From Ctena decussata (taxonomy: Eukaryota > Mollusca > Bivalvia > Lucinida > Lucinidae): DNA of 64,000 nucleotides. The notes below the pieces were generated by a model, which was given only the letters and a program-made list of their open reading frames with translations, did not search any database and was not told the origin of the DNA. How positions within the stretch are numbered: the stretch's first letter is position 1; the number at the start of each line of letters is the position of its first letter. Positions 13,380-25,189 of this stretch are shown one piece after another. The position numbers and the translations under genes were made by a program. The stretch is from contig OZ022503.1 in NCBI GenBank assembly GCA_963989385.1, forward strand, positions 68,980,123-69,044,122. The letters are read 5' to 3'.

Positions 13380-13584
13380 CAGAGCTCTAGATAAGAGGGA
13401 GTATTTGGTGATAATTAGGGATAATTTTTGTTAATACTGTATAAAAACATATGTTGTTACCCCTCATCTGAACCGTCTCGAGGAGACGGTTCAGATGATG
13501 GGTCACAACATATGGTTTAAATGAGAAATAAAAAAAAAATTCCCTCAATTATCATCAAATACCCCTCTTATCTAGAGCTCTGTA
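13380..13584. mobile_element. palindromic MITE with ACAGAGCTCTAG ends
   Basis: Left ACAGAGCTCTAGATAAGAGG pairs with right CTCTTATCTAGAGCTCTGT; the centre is AACCGTCTCGAGGAGACGGT. 205 bp, flanked by ATGG on both sides, a possible target duplication. Confidence 0.8.
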
Positions 13585-15210
13585 TGGATCAGCATTTTCC
13601 AAAGTTTTTGAATTTTGCTTGGCGTCTGTCTTTGCTTTTCATCTTTCGCAAGTGGAGACCTAGTCATGACAGCTAGCGGACTGGCTAGGTGATGCCACAA
13701 AAATGTCATATATTCAGGTACCACAGTTACTTGGGTGACATTGTGCAGCATGAGTCAATCACTGACATGACATTAACAATGACCTACATCCAGTTGGGTC
13801 ATGGTTGGGTGCCATGACAGCGAGCATTTGAAAGGTTTTCCCCAATACTGGTTCAGCAATGTTATTGCTAACGCGTGGCCCAGTGCTAGGCCCTAGAAAC
13901 AGCGCTAGGTTTACAGTCTGAACCAGTACATACGTGCCATTTGGCTGAGCTGGTCCTGTATGCCAAATTATAGAAAAGAATTAGAAAGACGTGATAAAAA
14001 AAAATAAAATTACATCTTTCTGTTCTTTGTTCCAACAGTTGTTTCTGTGCAACACATTTGCTTTCTGTTGACACACAAAGGAACAGCGGAAGCGCAGTTG
14101 GTAATGCCTGCCTTACTGTGTTGGCCACAGCGCATTCTAATCCCGCTGGCGGCGAATTTCTTTACGCCACAAACAGGCTCCATTTCTTATAGCTTTTCAA
14201 TTAGCTTTTCATTATCATCTTTCCACGCCTCGACATGACTGAAATAATAATTAAAAGTGCATATATACTAAGTACATTAACTATTTCATCAACGAACGGA
14301 ACACTGTTTATGAAAACATGGTTCACAACCAGTATGTTGGTGGGTGTTTTGTCATGAATTTCAAATTCTAATATTTCAACAAATTAATGTCAGTTATATA
14401 ATGCCAAAAACACGGAGAAACAGTGTCAGTTTAAGGGTAATAATATAGGTACACATTAACTAAACTAAACGCTTTTGTTCATTCCAACATAAATTATTTT
14501 GATTTACTCAAAAATTCAGTTTCTTTTGAAAACTATCAGACCATAAGATATATCAAATGCTTACTGTCAGATAGCGGCATATGATTTGCAGTTCAAAATA
14601 TAATATTTCCAACCTTGATACTGAAAGGCGTATGACCTTTTGAACGTGTCACCGAGTTAAAGAACTCTGTCGTACATGTAAACCTGTCTGGGACAACGGG
14701 TACACAGCATTGAGACAGCATTTGATAAACGTTGATTCAACGTCATGACGTTGAATCAATGTTGATCCAATGCTGATTGTGTTTCTGAAGGGTAAGCAGC
14801 TGACAGAAGAAAACACAGTGCACCACAGGGCGGCTTGCTTCTCACGGTCACCAAATATACCGATCCTGGGAAATGATCTATATAAAATTTTAGTTTTTGA
14901 CATGCTTCAAGTGATGAGGCTAGGCTACACGTACCGATGTCTTTTTGTGACACGTTTTTGCCCTGTCACCTACTTAAGGTATTTCAGTAGTATATACTTG
15001 GGGTTCTTAAGGTATTTAGTATATACTGGGGATTATTGTCGTTATTATACCGATTTTTAGAGTTGCTCGATGTTCAAAGTCACAAAAAATGAGCTCAGTG
15101 ATTGATGAAGTACAGGGAGGCTTTTTACAGCCGCGATACGGCACTTAGCCCCTGCTGCAATGAAATCAAATAAAATGTGTGAAGGTTAGATCTACCTATG
15201 ATAACAAATT
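13585..15210. other. no gene seen; one family J motif
   Basis: Only a family J palindrome at 14728-14775 (TTGATTCAACGTCATGACG) was recognised. Short open frames overlap on both strands with no domain signal. Confidence 0.45.
14728..14775. repeat. family J palindrome
   Basis: GTTGATTCAACGTCATGACG is followed by its near-exact inverted complement TTGAATCAATGTTGATCC. Confidence 0.65.
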
Positions 15211-15448
15211 TGAGCCGCGACATGAGAAAACCAACAATGTGGTCGTGCGCCCAACGAGTACTCAGATCAGCCTGGGTATCCACTCAGTCAGATTAAAGTC
15301 TTTTCTGCGGGCTTAAAACGTAGCTAAGGGTCCGAGCTAGCTTGATGCGGACAGCGAAGACTCTGATCAGACTGGGCGGATGCCCAGGGTGATCTGAGTC
15401 TGCGCTGGGCGCACAACTACATTGTTGGTTTTCTCGTGTCGCGGCTCA
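15211..15448. mobile_element. family A MITE, copy 3
   Basis: Starts TGAGCCGCGACATGAG, ends CTCGTGTCGCGGCTCA, with the usual GATCAGCCTGGG arms and complement. Directly abuts a family F repeat. Confidence 0.85.
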
Positions 15449-15449
15449 T

Positions 15450-16042
15450 CTATCGTAAGACGTCGCTGTATTATTATTGGTTAACGTCGTGTCATAAAAA
15501 GACGTATGTCCGCACGTGTAATGCCATTTTGCACATACATGCAACGTAATTGACAACGATCGTGTCAGCCAATGAATGCGTTTATTTAATGTCATGTTCA
15601 TTTCCAGGCGATTAGATCGCAATTTGAGCCGGGCCGGGTAGCGCAATCGGTAGGGCACCTGACTCGTAAGTCAGAGGTCCTGGGTTCGAATCCCGGTCTG
15701 GCCACATACTTTCGTTTCTCCTTCCGCTGATTCAAGAAGGGCAGTTGTCAGTTACTGGCGAAAGTATGTGCACTTAGTACTGGTTAACCGCTTAGGAGGT
15801 CTAAGCCTGCCCAGGAATAGTGTGGTTAGGTTAACTGACCGTCCCGACATGACCTTAGTTGTTTACCGTGGACGTTAAGCATCAAATCAACCAACCAACC
15901 AAAGGTCGCAATTTGAAGGGTCATATGAGTAACAGAATCTTAGACTCGTGGACGTTTCATATGAAATTTATGAAACTCGCCAAAGACTCGTTTCATAAAT
16001 TCCATATGAAATTACCACCCGTGTATGACCCTCTTTAAAACA
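15450..16042. repeat. family F repeat split by a SINE
   Basis: The left part (AACGTCGTGTCATAAAAAGA, CACGTGTAAT) and the right part (GGGTCATATGAGTAACAGAA, TTTCATATGAAATTTATGAA) are contiguous in the copies at 23645 and 25190. Here they are separated by the SINE at 15628-15905. Confidence 0.75.
15628..15905 (+). mobile_element. SINE-M, full-length tRNA-derived SINE with target-site duplication
   Basis: An 11-bp direct repeat TCGCAATTTGA flanks it (15617-15627 and 15906-15916). The head has tRNA-like A and B boxes (TAGCGCAATCGGTAGGGCA; GGGTTCGAATCCC) and a paired acceptor GGCCGGG/TCTGGCC. The body has GTCAGTTACTGGCGAAAGTA and GACCGTCCCGACATGACC; the tail is CAACCAACCAACCAAA. The anticodon arm does not fold with a normal 7-nt loop, so it is not a working tRNA gene. 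Related SINEs with a conserved body are widespread in molluscs (V-SINE/Meta-type families). Confidence 0.88.
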
Positions 16043-16511
16043 CACAAGAACGAAAAATCTGAGTCGCGAAGAAAAGCATTTGCAAGTGCCAGCTTTATTG
16101 GTTCCATTTCAATGGCATAAATTCCATTGAAAATAAAAATAAAAGCTGCACTGTGGTATTATAAAACTGTGGGTTCCTACAGCGAACTACGAGTCACTTA
16201 GACCGCCTCTACCTTAGTTTTCCCTGATTGGTCTTTGAGCCTCTGAATGCGAAGGCCTACTAGACTCTAGACCTGGCGAGGGCTTTCTTTGCAATATCAG
16301 ACAGTAAAAACCGTCTTTTGTTGTTTTGACTTATTTGCTGAAACGTTGACGACAAAGATCAAAAACCAAATGGTTTGACCTAGAAAGTATGGGCTTGAGG
16401 TGAACGAAACTCACAGTATTTACGTCAATTAGCTGCTTCTTGACACAACCTGCTTTAGGAAATGTTACTGAATTTCTACGGCAAGGTTGATCCGGCACAG
16501 CGCATTCCGTA

Positions 16512-16742
16512 TGAGCCGCGACACATGATAACCAACAAAGTGGTTTTGAGCCCAGCGCAGACTTAGATCAGCCTGGGCATCCACCCAGTCTGATCAGACT
16601 CTTTGCTAAGCGCTCAAAAGGTAGCTAAGGGTCTAAGCTACCTCCACGCGGACAGCGAAGACTCTGAACAGACTGGGCGGATGCCCAGGCTGATCTGAGT
16701 CTGCGCTAGGCGCACATGCCACTTTGTTTGTTTTGTCGCGCA
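16512..16742. mobile_element. family A MITE, copy 4, with 15-bp flanking repeat
   Basis: Starts GAGCCGCGACACATGA and loses its last few bases near TTTTGTCGCG. The flanks CAGCGCATTCCGTAT (16498) and CAGCGCATTCCATAT (16741) match at 14 of 15 positions. Confidence 0.82.
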
Positions 16743-16744
16743 GC

Positions 16745-18460
16745 GCATTCCATATATTGACAGTAAAAGGTTCAGTGACTGAAAAATGAATACAAGTGTC
16801 TGTCTGTGAATTAATAGGGTATTTATCGAAAATTTTCTGAAAATTTGGACACCAAAAGGACTTATTGTAATTGTACTAAAACCGAAACAGTTTGTTCATG
16901 CAATGACTAATGCGCCCAAAGATTCAAAAGGAAATGGCATACCGTGTAGACCCGCATCAGACTGTCTGGGCTTGCACTATTTGTTCGGACCTATCTGTCC
17001 CCATATATAGAAAGAAATTTTACGATCTACAATATTTTTGTTGCTTGGTCCACCGGGGCTCAACTGGTGACCTTCTTTTGCTTCAGATTTCCAGTGGGGT
17101 CGTTTGGCAGGACAGGGATCTCCACCTGTCAGACGGCCCGTTGTATCTGTTGAGTCCTCGTCTTTGCTTCTTCATGGTGTTGAAATTTGATTTATGTGTT
17201 TACCGTGATGATTCATTGACGAGTTAGAGGGTTATCATGCGAACCGAACTACCAACTAAATGTTTTGTACCACTTCAGAAACTGAGGGTGAGGTTGGGCC
17301 TGTAAAATCGATTTAAGCCCCCCAGTAATTCATTACTGACCGTTCCAAGGCGGTAGTTCTGTTGTGGTTCTCTGTTGCCTGTTTTTGGTGTCAGAGTTTC
17401 TGTGATGTTTTACCTTATGTATGTTCTTATTATTTTTGGTTCGGTTTGGGTTGCTGAGTGGCCACCTTTTGGGAACAAGCTGCTCACTCGGTTGGCCATA
17501 TGTTCTCTGTATCTTGATTATTTGTAATCTTAGTTGTTTCCAACTATGGTTTGAGGGCTGGATTTGGATTTTGATTGTTTCAGTTCCTGGTCTTTGCATA
17601 CTTTTTACTTTCAACCAAGGATGAGATTTTGAGGATAATTGGAGATTTTTCTTGAGTCATGTTGTGACCCCCTCATTGAACGCACCTCGATGAGCAGGTT
17701 CTAATGTTTCATGGTCTTTAAATAAACTTTTCAGTATGATTCTCTAAATCCAGTCTTCTGGGGCTAGTCAGTAAGTGTACTGAATTAGAATTTTGGTCAT
17801 TAAAATTTTGGTCGTCTTCCAAAGTCTATGTTTTGATTAAACATAACCTACAACACAAGGGTAACAAAGGTGGTCTTAAATCTCAAAATGTAAATCTTAA
17901 AATTATGTATTTAGTATTTGGTTTGTTTAACTCATTTTAATGACATATTCCGTCGTTTTTAATGCCCCCAACTTTGAAGAAGTTATTGGGCATATTGGTT
18001 TGGACCTAAACTGGTGTTCGTATAATACAGTTGTCGGCAAATTGATTCAGAGAGAAAGACAGAGATTTACACAGTTCTAACCCGGATTATAGAAAACAAA
18101 AAAAACTGCATTCTGTCCATGTTATATATATGTTTTCAAATGCTGAAAAATATTTAGTAAATGACACGATTTTTCATGACAGTGGGTATTCAAAATATAA
18201 CAGACGGGTGTAAAAGAACTATAAACCGACTCCCCATGCGCCCTCTGGCTTCGAATTTCTTGAGGACGGACATTAACTTCTTTTACTTTGTTAGAAAATC
18301 CATTAAAAGATAATAAATACTACTTGTTGACGTTTTGATGTTATATAAGCCACCATGGTTACATTTATTATTTGGACACCGTAACCATGGTAATTATTTA
18401 CTGTAATGAGCCTATAAAATTGAATTTGGTGAATCAATTTCAAAGTACGTCAAATCTTGG
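16745..18460. other. no gene seen; possible old repeat
   Basis: About 17030-17640 has a higher-GC, T-rich plus strand with modest open frames on both strands and no recognisable domain. It could be the 3' region of an old retroelement, but nothing in the sequence proves it. The remainder is AT-rich unique DNA. Confidence 0.35.
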
Positions 18461-18469
18461 CCCTATAAT

Positions 18470-18545
18470 GGCAAACAGTGCAGACCCGGATCAGACTGCT
18501 CCTTGAGGAGCAGTTTGATCAGGAGCTGCACTGATTGCTCAGACA
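18470..18545. repeat. family I short palindrome
   Basis: CAAACAGTGCAGACCCGGAT pairs with a diverged TTTGATCAGGAGCTGCACTG around CTCCTTGAGGAG. Confidence 0.65.
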
Positions 18546-19057
18546 ATTTTATGCCAATATTAACGGTTGCTAGGTGTGCATTTATATAACATGAAAAGAG
18601 ATTACTTTTCTTGTTACCTATTCACTGTAAACATGTTGATATTACACATCATAAACTATATGGTCCTATTTACAAATGAACCCCCTAGATGTTTGCATGA
18701 CGTAACTAACTTCTGTGACTATGCCGGCTGGTTTGCGTTCAGCCTGGTCCAGAACTCAAAGATAGATCTTCTTACGATGAGGCTCGTGCTACATCCATAT
18801 TATGCAAATATTATGTCAATAATGCAGATGCTCTGGGCGTGTCTTGTCAAAAATGCTATCTTGTCTGGATTTGTATAGGGGTGCAAGATAATTTTACATA
18901 AGACGTTATTTTGATATAATGCTGACAATTGTGAAATCTGGCGTGAATTTTTATGTACCAGTGTCAATTCTTGGCATGGACGCATCAGAGAAACCGTTAC
19001 TAGCAGACTCGGTTTAGTTGAGACGGTTCGCATGCAGTAATCTGAAGATGCAACAAT

Positions 19058-19379
19058 GCACTGTTAAAAAATCCGTAGATTTTACGGTAGAATAACTGGA
19101 AACCAGCTGCCAGTCCTTTCCCCGTTTTTTACGACCGCCAGTAAAAATTGCAGGAACCATCCAGCAGACTAGGATAGAATAGAACACGTGTTGTTTTGGT
19201 CATATAGCCCTTCAACACTATAAAAACTTTATTTTCGAGTGTGGCCAGTTAATAGAGCTCTACCATATTGCGGTTTCCAAATTTGTCTTACTGGCAAACG
19301 CCTGTAAATATAACGGGAAATGGACTGGCAGCTGGTTGCCAGTTATTCTACCGTAAAATCTACGGATTGTTTTACAGTG
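19058..19379. mobile_element. MITE with ~55-bp terminal inverted repeats
   Basis: Left CACTGTTAAAAAATCCGTAG with AACTGGAAACCAGCTGCCAG pairs with right CTGGCAGCTGGTTGCCAGTT and CTACGGATTGTTTTACAGTG. 322 bp, unique centre. Confidence 0.8.
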
Positions 19380-19415
19380 GAGCGGCAGTAGTGTAGTTGA
19401 TACATGTAACGCACT

Positions 19416-19639
19416 GGGGCCGTATTTATAAAACAGCTTAAGTGGTTGCTATGCTGTTGCTAAGGAAAAATTTTTATGAAGGAGATTCCCGTCAACTATG
19501 AAATTTGCTCTGGAGGAACAGTCTGAAAAAAGACTGTTCCTCCAGAGCAAATTTCATAGTTGTAGGGAACCTCCTTCATACAAATTTAGCCTTAGCAACT
19601 GCATAGCAACCACTTATTTCGTTTTATAAATATGGCCCC
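19416..19639. mobile_element. family B palindromic MITE, copy 1
   Basis: Ends GGGGCCGTATTTATAAAACA and inverted complement; centre GGAGGAACAGTC ... GACTGTTCCTCC. About 222 bp near-perfect hairpin. Confidence 0.85.
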
Positions 19640-20187
19640 TGGACTACCAATCCATTGATTGCAGGTTCGAGCCGCCGTTTCTCAAGTCTTTCGGGTGAGA
19701 CTTTAAAAGAGGTTCTGTCTAAGTACAACCTGTGTTTTGGTAGGGTGTTACACCCTAGTTCACTCACAACAATGACTATTCCTCTCAAAATGTTATTCAT
19801 TTACAAACATGTTTTCGTTAAATAAATGTTTCAGACTTTGTTGACTTTTATGAGAACCTTTTTCACTCGAGGCGATCCAGTTATAAAACAAATTGCAATG
19901 ACCTACACTTTCCACTTCACTAGATTTTTATATAAGCTTGGGGTAGACAACCTAGACAGCCTAACGAGAGCTGTGCCTTGGCAAAAACTCTGTTCATCTT
20001 AACTTTTTGGCATTTTGGAGTGATATCAGACAAAACAGCAAGAAATGGAGATCCAGATCAGCATGATAAATGACCCCATCACTGTGTGGGTCATGTACAC
20101 ATTGCCGTGTGCTATCCAATCAACGGATGTCTATTAAGAAAAAAAGATATTCGGTTTTAACTATTAATGCTTATCGTCTCATAAAAA

Positions 20188-20255
20188 AGCGCAGATCCAG
20201 ATCAGACGCCGCAATACGCGGCATTTGGTCAGGGTCTACACTATTTGTATTAAAA
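20188..20255. repeat. family I fragment
   Basis: GCGCAGATCCAGATCAGACG, then CCGCAATACGCGGC and GGTCAGGGTCTACACT, matching the family I arm. Confidence 0.6.
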
Positions 20256-21469
20256 AACGGGTATTTCTTCTTAAAATATAAATAAAAATGTTACAAAAAC
20301 ATTCTCTCCGAACGGGAGACAGAAATAAAATGACAGAATTGCGTCCCCATAAAGTCTACCTATAAAACAAACTGTGTGAGTCAAGACCAGTCAACAATTA
20401 AAGCCGTGTGACCCATTGATGATCGCCATTCATTGGTAAGGTACGGGGTTTTACCACTGATGCGATTAAAGCGGCTAGCAGCATGATGCCCGTGCTGGTT
20501 ACGTAATCTGCATTCCGCCTTGAGACTACCTTACCGATATTTTCAGAGATTATGAACAGAAGATCGCAAATGGGCTGTATAACGATCGACTGGGTGGATA
20601 ACGAACGAACTTTGACTCATTCTAATATCCATTCACTTTTGCATTGATAAACACTCCAAGCGAAATTTGACTGCGAAATGAAAGTGTCCAAACTTCCAAT
20701 AAATTTGGTGGTTGTTATGCACATGAGAAAATTAGGGTACCACCAATGTTTATCATTTAAAGAGGAAACATCAGAATTTTTACCAAATAAAGATTGGTGG
20801 ATGGAAACACTTCAGTATATAACGTAACTTCTGATGCGCCAAACTGAACACTCTCATTTTAATTTTGAGCGTATTTATGTTCGGCATATTTCCATAGGCA
20901 CAAAAGTAAAGTGCCAAACGGTTGCAAGTTTTTTGGACAAGCTTATATTACTAAAAGCGTCATCGGCTTCATTGCCGTAGGATGATCTATGTCGTGAGAA
21001 GCCTGTCTTCCGACAGAAGCGAATATTAGCCCGGGCATGTATGGTCAGTTGGGTGAGGGTAAAAGCAATGCATGTTTCAAATTCTACGAGCTACATTCAA
21101 TTATCCTCAGGCGACGGAGAGAGCGTGTCCGTAGAATGATCTTCAGTTCCCGTGTACACAGAGACAGATTTCCCATAACACGACACTGTGACCGACAGGT
21201 TAAATAGACCGAAAAAACGAGAAGAGTTTAACATTTACGGGTGGCTGCATTTGTGTCCTTATTTTTGTTTATTTTACTTTAATTGAAACCATTTTATCGC
21301 TACCATCTTTTCAGTGAAAGTCATGAACATCTCGAGCCGTGACAGGAGTGAAAGGTGCCATAGAGCCATTTTTTCGGAAATAGTCGGCACTTTCCGCACC
21401 GCTGAGAGAACGATGTTACAGAAACTCTGATTGGCCGGTATACACCCCTGATCAACTATGTATATACAA

Positions 21470-21645
21470 GGGCTGTTACAAAACGAAAAAGAGTTGTTAC
21501 GAAACGAAAAAGAGACATAGTAACCAAACGACCTAATGACCAGGTCGTTTGGTAACTATGACTTTCTTGTTTCGGAACAGTCATCAAATAATTTGGTAAC
21601 TAGGACCATTTTTCGTTTCTCAACAGCTCGTTTTCGTTTCGTAAC
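21470..21645. mobile_element. hairpin element with GTTACAAAACGAAAA ends
   Basis: GTTACGAAACGAAAAAGAG on the left faces CTCGTTTTCGTTTCGTAAC on the right. The centre AACGACCTAATGACCAGGTC folds back. MITE-like. Confidence 0.65.
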
Positions 21646-22433
21646 CGGGTGTGCGGGTATTTAGAGTGGCCAAGGCTCTTTGACTTGTTCTATATATAAA
21701 TTCTTTAGGGCACACGACCTTGAATCAACTTTTATTTAACTTTGTGTGCCTCCTGGGGTATAGTGTTGGCGCAAACAGCTGTTCCGCGTATTAGTATACA
21801 TTTTCTAAATTGAAAATTGTCGGTAAACAAATTTAAAGATTGTCTCCCTCGTTTATTTCATGTTTTCAGAAACAAATATTCTAACAAAATTTTGTTAGAG
21901 AATATGTTATAGTCTCATAATTAACCGTAAAAGTTATGAGAAAATGCGTATTTATCCGATAAATGTGGAATGAAAAATAATCTTCAAATTAATATTCAAA
22001 TTACCTATTTCCTCACGGCCTGTAAGAATATCGATTTTGACCACGTGTGTCATGTGATCAGGTAGAGGTATGTTTGTTATTCGTGCACGTGATTGTGACG
22101 TATGAATAAATTATTTTTGTCCAATAATGCGATTTCAACCGCGGTCCGCTATTTTATAAAAATTCATCTTATTTTTTGTTTAAAGTCACTTTTATCAAAT
22201 GTTATTATCTAAACTCTAATTCAAATGTATAGTTAGACCGTGTCGGAGGTATTCATGAAATATTTCATCAAATCATTTTTGTAATTATTATAAAGGGAGT
22301 ATATCTTTAAGTGCAAGTCAGTCACACTAACAAGAAAAGATTTCTGTCTTGTTTAGTGCACAATTTTGTGCATGTCAATTGACACATGAAAACACGTCTA
22401 GAACATTTTGAGCTACATTGTATTTTCCGTATA

Positions 22434-22671
22434 TGAGCCGCGACACGACAAAACCAACAATGTGGTTGTGCGCCCAGCGCAGACTCAGATCAGCCTGGGC
22501 ATCCGCCCAGTCTGATCAGAGTCTTCGCTGTCCGCATGGAGGTAGCTTAGACCCTTAGCTACCATTTAAGCGCTTAATAAAGATTCTGATCAGACTGGAT
22601 GGATGCCCAGACTGATCTGAGTCTGCGCTGTCCGCACAACCACATTGTTGGTTTTCTCGTGTCGCGGCTCA
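22434..22671. mobile_element. family A MITE, copy 5
   Basis: Starts TGAGCCGCGACACGACAAAA, ends CTCGTGTCGCGGCTCA. Full length. Confidence 0.87.
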
Positions 22672-23644
22672 TATATTATATAGGTTATCCAGCTGAAATG
22701 CGACTCCTTAGCCCTTGATGTCTGGATTTATCAGATTCAAACTTAACTTTAAGTTAACAACTCATGCCTTTGTAGCGATACAATCAGTTGTAAATATCAT
22801 TTCTACTTATTTTGAACCCAATCTTAATAAGAAGGGCGTTGCATTGTATCTTTAAAGATTGCAAATGCCAGGAACAGCCTGTGCATCCACAGTCTGATCA
22901 GGCATTCTCAGTCAGTATTTTGAAATCTATATTTTCAACAGCAGTTGCTAGTCTAAGACTTCTTGCTTATACTTAATTTGCATACTCTTCATAATATAGG
23001 TTTTCTCACTTGGCGGAGAATAAGTACTTCCTATTAAACGCCTGCACTTGAATACCAAAATTTAAATTTCACCTACATAAGCATCAAAGGGTAAACTCAT
23101 AGTGATCAAATTACATAGAAAGTACATGCATGAGAGTGTTTAAATGCTTTTTATAAATAAAAGACGTAAGAGGCAAAAATATAAATGAGCAAGGTAACGT
23201 GATAGTGGGTGCCAAAAGAAACAAAATCAGACCAGCCTGTACATGCATCTGCACAGTCTGATCAGAGACCTCCTTTTTCAGTCTATGAGTTCTGAGGGAC
23301 CTTTAAAATGTTAGCATGAAACTCCATGCGCACGATTTAGTACATGTGTACGCAAGTCTAGACATAACTGTGCAGTGGGGTAGGGCAACATTTCCTCACA
23401 ACATATATTACGGCCCAACATACGCTACAGTGTAACAAATATTCAATATCACATGATTGGGGTGGGGGTGGGGGGGGAGAGAGAGAGAGAGAGAGAGAGA
23501 GAATTGAGCACCTTGCTTCCATTTTAATCCCAGAGCTTACGCTGTTTACATATATGTATAGGTATGTATATATGTATGTCAACTAAAAAAGCGAAATAAA
23601 GTACCAATCAACTTCGCCAGCAAAGAACGCCATTAATTACATAA
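22672..23644. other. no gene seen; (GA)n microsatellite
   Basis: Has two short CAGTCTGATCAG remnants (about 22880-22910 and 23225-23275) and a GGGGGG-(GA)n tract at about 23459-23502. No exon supported. Confidence 0.5.
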
Positions 23645-23938
23645 TACTTTTTATCATATGACGTTGTTATTCAGAGGATAACGTCGTGTCATAAAAATCG
23701 TATGACTACACGTGTAATAACGTTTGGGCGCGTACATGTAACGTCATTGACAGTGGCAGTGGCTGTGTAAACAATGCATTTTCTTTTTTTCAAAGAAAAT
23801 AATGCTTATTTTGAAGGCGATAAATCCCATATTAAAAGATCAGATGAAAAACATGATCTTACACTAGTGGTCATTTCATATGAAGGCTCGTTTCTAAAAT
23901 GTCAGATGAAATGACCTTTCGTGTGAGATCCTCTATAT
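23645..23938. repeat. family F repeat
   Basis: TTTTTATCATATGACGTTG, AACGTCGTGTCATAAAAAT, CACGTGTAATAACG; ends GTGAGATCCTCTATA. Same order as the copy at 25190. Confidence 0.78.
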
Positions 23939-24093
23939 ACATGTGTGAAAAAAACGGAATAATATTCCTTGCCAGCGAAGATACCAAAGTTACTTTATGA
24001 CCACCTACCCGTGTCGCATTACTACTGGTGTTATTTCGTCCTCGATGTCGTGTACCAGTCCCTGATTATTGCGCTCTTTTACCCTACATGGAC

Positions 24094-24310
24094 TAGGGGA
24101 GAGTCGGGTAACTTCGGACAGCGGGTAAATTCGGACAGTGACATTGTTTCCTTTATATGTCAGTTGTTTGGAACTAAAACAAAAATAACTGGCCAAACAG
24201 TGAAAATCCTGATGAGACGGCTCATCATGAGCCGTCTCATCAGAATTTCATTGTTTGCAATAGTATGTCCGAATTTACCCGCCTGTCCGAAGTTACCCGA
24301 CTCTCCCCTA
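24094..24310. mobile_element. family D palindromic MITE, copy 1
   Basis: TAGGGGAGAGTCGGGTAACT pairs with AGTTACCCGACTCTCCCCTA; the centre is GACGGCTCATCATGAGCCGT. Followed by a 30-bp flank that recurs after copy 2, then a second, partial family D end (about 24342-24390). Confidence 0.85.
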
Positions 24311-24521
24311 CATATCGTGTCAGGAGTCAGATCAAAGGGTCCGAATTTACCAGTTGTCCGAATTTACCCCCTGTCTGAAGTTACCCGACGAACGAGTTAA
24401 AATACTATCGGGTATTTGCGTCTATAATACGGACGATGTACCTCTCCAGCTGATACTATCCCCACATACATCGCCGTAATTGCTACATCATTGTTTCAAA
24501 GGCATGTACTTGCTTAAAAGC

Positions 24522-24742
24522 TAGGGGAGAGTCGGGTAACTTCGGACAGCGGGTAATTTCGGACAGTGACATTGTTTCCTTTATATGTCTGTTGTTTGGA
24601 ACTAAAACAAAAATTAACCGGCCAAACAGAAATAAAATCCTGATGAGACGGCTCATCATGAGCCGTGTCATCTGGATTTTCACTGCTTGCAATTGCATGT
24701 CCGAATTTACCCGCCTGTCCGAAGTTACCCGACTCTCCCCTA
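24522..24742. mobile_element. family D MITE, copy 2
   Basis: Same termini and centre as copy 1. The 3' flank CATATCGTGTCAGGAGTCAG is shared with copy 1, so the pair arose by segmental duplication or conversion, not two insertions. Confidence 0.85.
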
Positions 24743-24890
24743 CATATCGTGTCAGGAGTCAGATCAAAGGGTCTCAGGAAGGCTTGACATACCGTCCGTC
24801 CGTCCGTCTAGCAGCTTAACAGGTATCTTGGCTTCCGTGGATTCCCGGTACCACGTCCTTCTGCTTTAGAGAGTGCTCGCACGGATGTTC

Positions 24891-24892
24891 AA

Positions 24893-24967
<75 letters not shown>
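24891..24967. repeat. (AAT)n/(ATT)n self-complementary microsatellite
   Basis: About 13 AAT units turn into about 13 ATT units at 24930, a perfect hairpin. It ends about 36 nt upstream of exon 1. Confidence 0.93.
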
Positions 24968-24968
<1 letters not shown>

Positions 24969-25003
24969 AAAGAGTTCTTTTTATTTCTATTTTCTCTTTC
25001 CAG

Positions 25004-25143
25004 AATACAACGACCATGGTATCGTCTTAACAGCTAGACCGTTTGAGTATGGCGGCGACCATCGCCAGCTTGTTACAATACCTGTCGTACCCAGAGAACT
25101 GCCGAACTATAACAGCAGGACATTTCCAGGTCTCCAGTTCGAT
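25004..25143 (+). CDS. exon 1 of visible gene: start of propeller 1
   Basis: Acceptor TTTCTCTTTCCAG ends at 25003 and donor GTAAGT starts at 25144. The exon supplies 2 nt that finish a codon from an unseen upstream exon, then 46 codons beginning YNDHGIVLTARPFEYGG. The other two frames hit early stops. It ends in phase 0. The GIVLTARP stretch resembles the first strand of an LRP propeller, which usually follows an EGF exon, so an EGF or signal-bearing exon is expected upstream. A hairpin-forming AAT/ATT repeat ends about 36 nt before it. Confidence 0.75.
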
Positions 25144-25189
25144 GTAAGTTGTCAAGGCATTCCGCATGATAAGCAACGGTTCAGATAAG

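Larger units (their letters stand above)
19641..22433. other. longest repeat-poor block upstream of the gene; no exon found
   Basis: Apart from a family I fragment at 20188-20255 and a hairpin at 21470-21645, the sequence looks unique and about as AT-rich as the introns. It could hold upstream regulatory DNA or a missed short 5' exon, but no start codon with a signal-peptide-like frame and donor was convincing. Confidence 0.35.

Noticed and set aside
15628..15705. Functional tRNA gene
   Set aside because: A and B boxes and acceptor pairing are present, but the anticodon arm leaves a 6-nt loop and the D stem has a mismatch. The sequence continues into a SINE body and tail flanked by target duplications.
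17333..17624. Opposed open frames of 93 and 67 codons as a gene or retroelement gag
   Set aside because: No recognisable domain, start context or splice support; the two strands are equally open because of composition.
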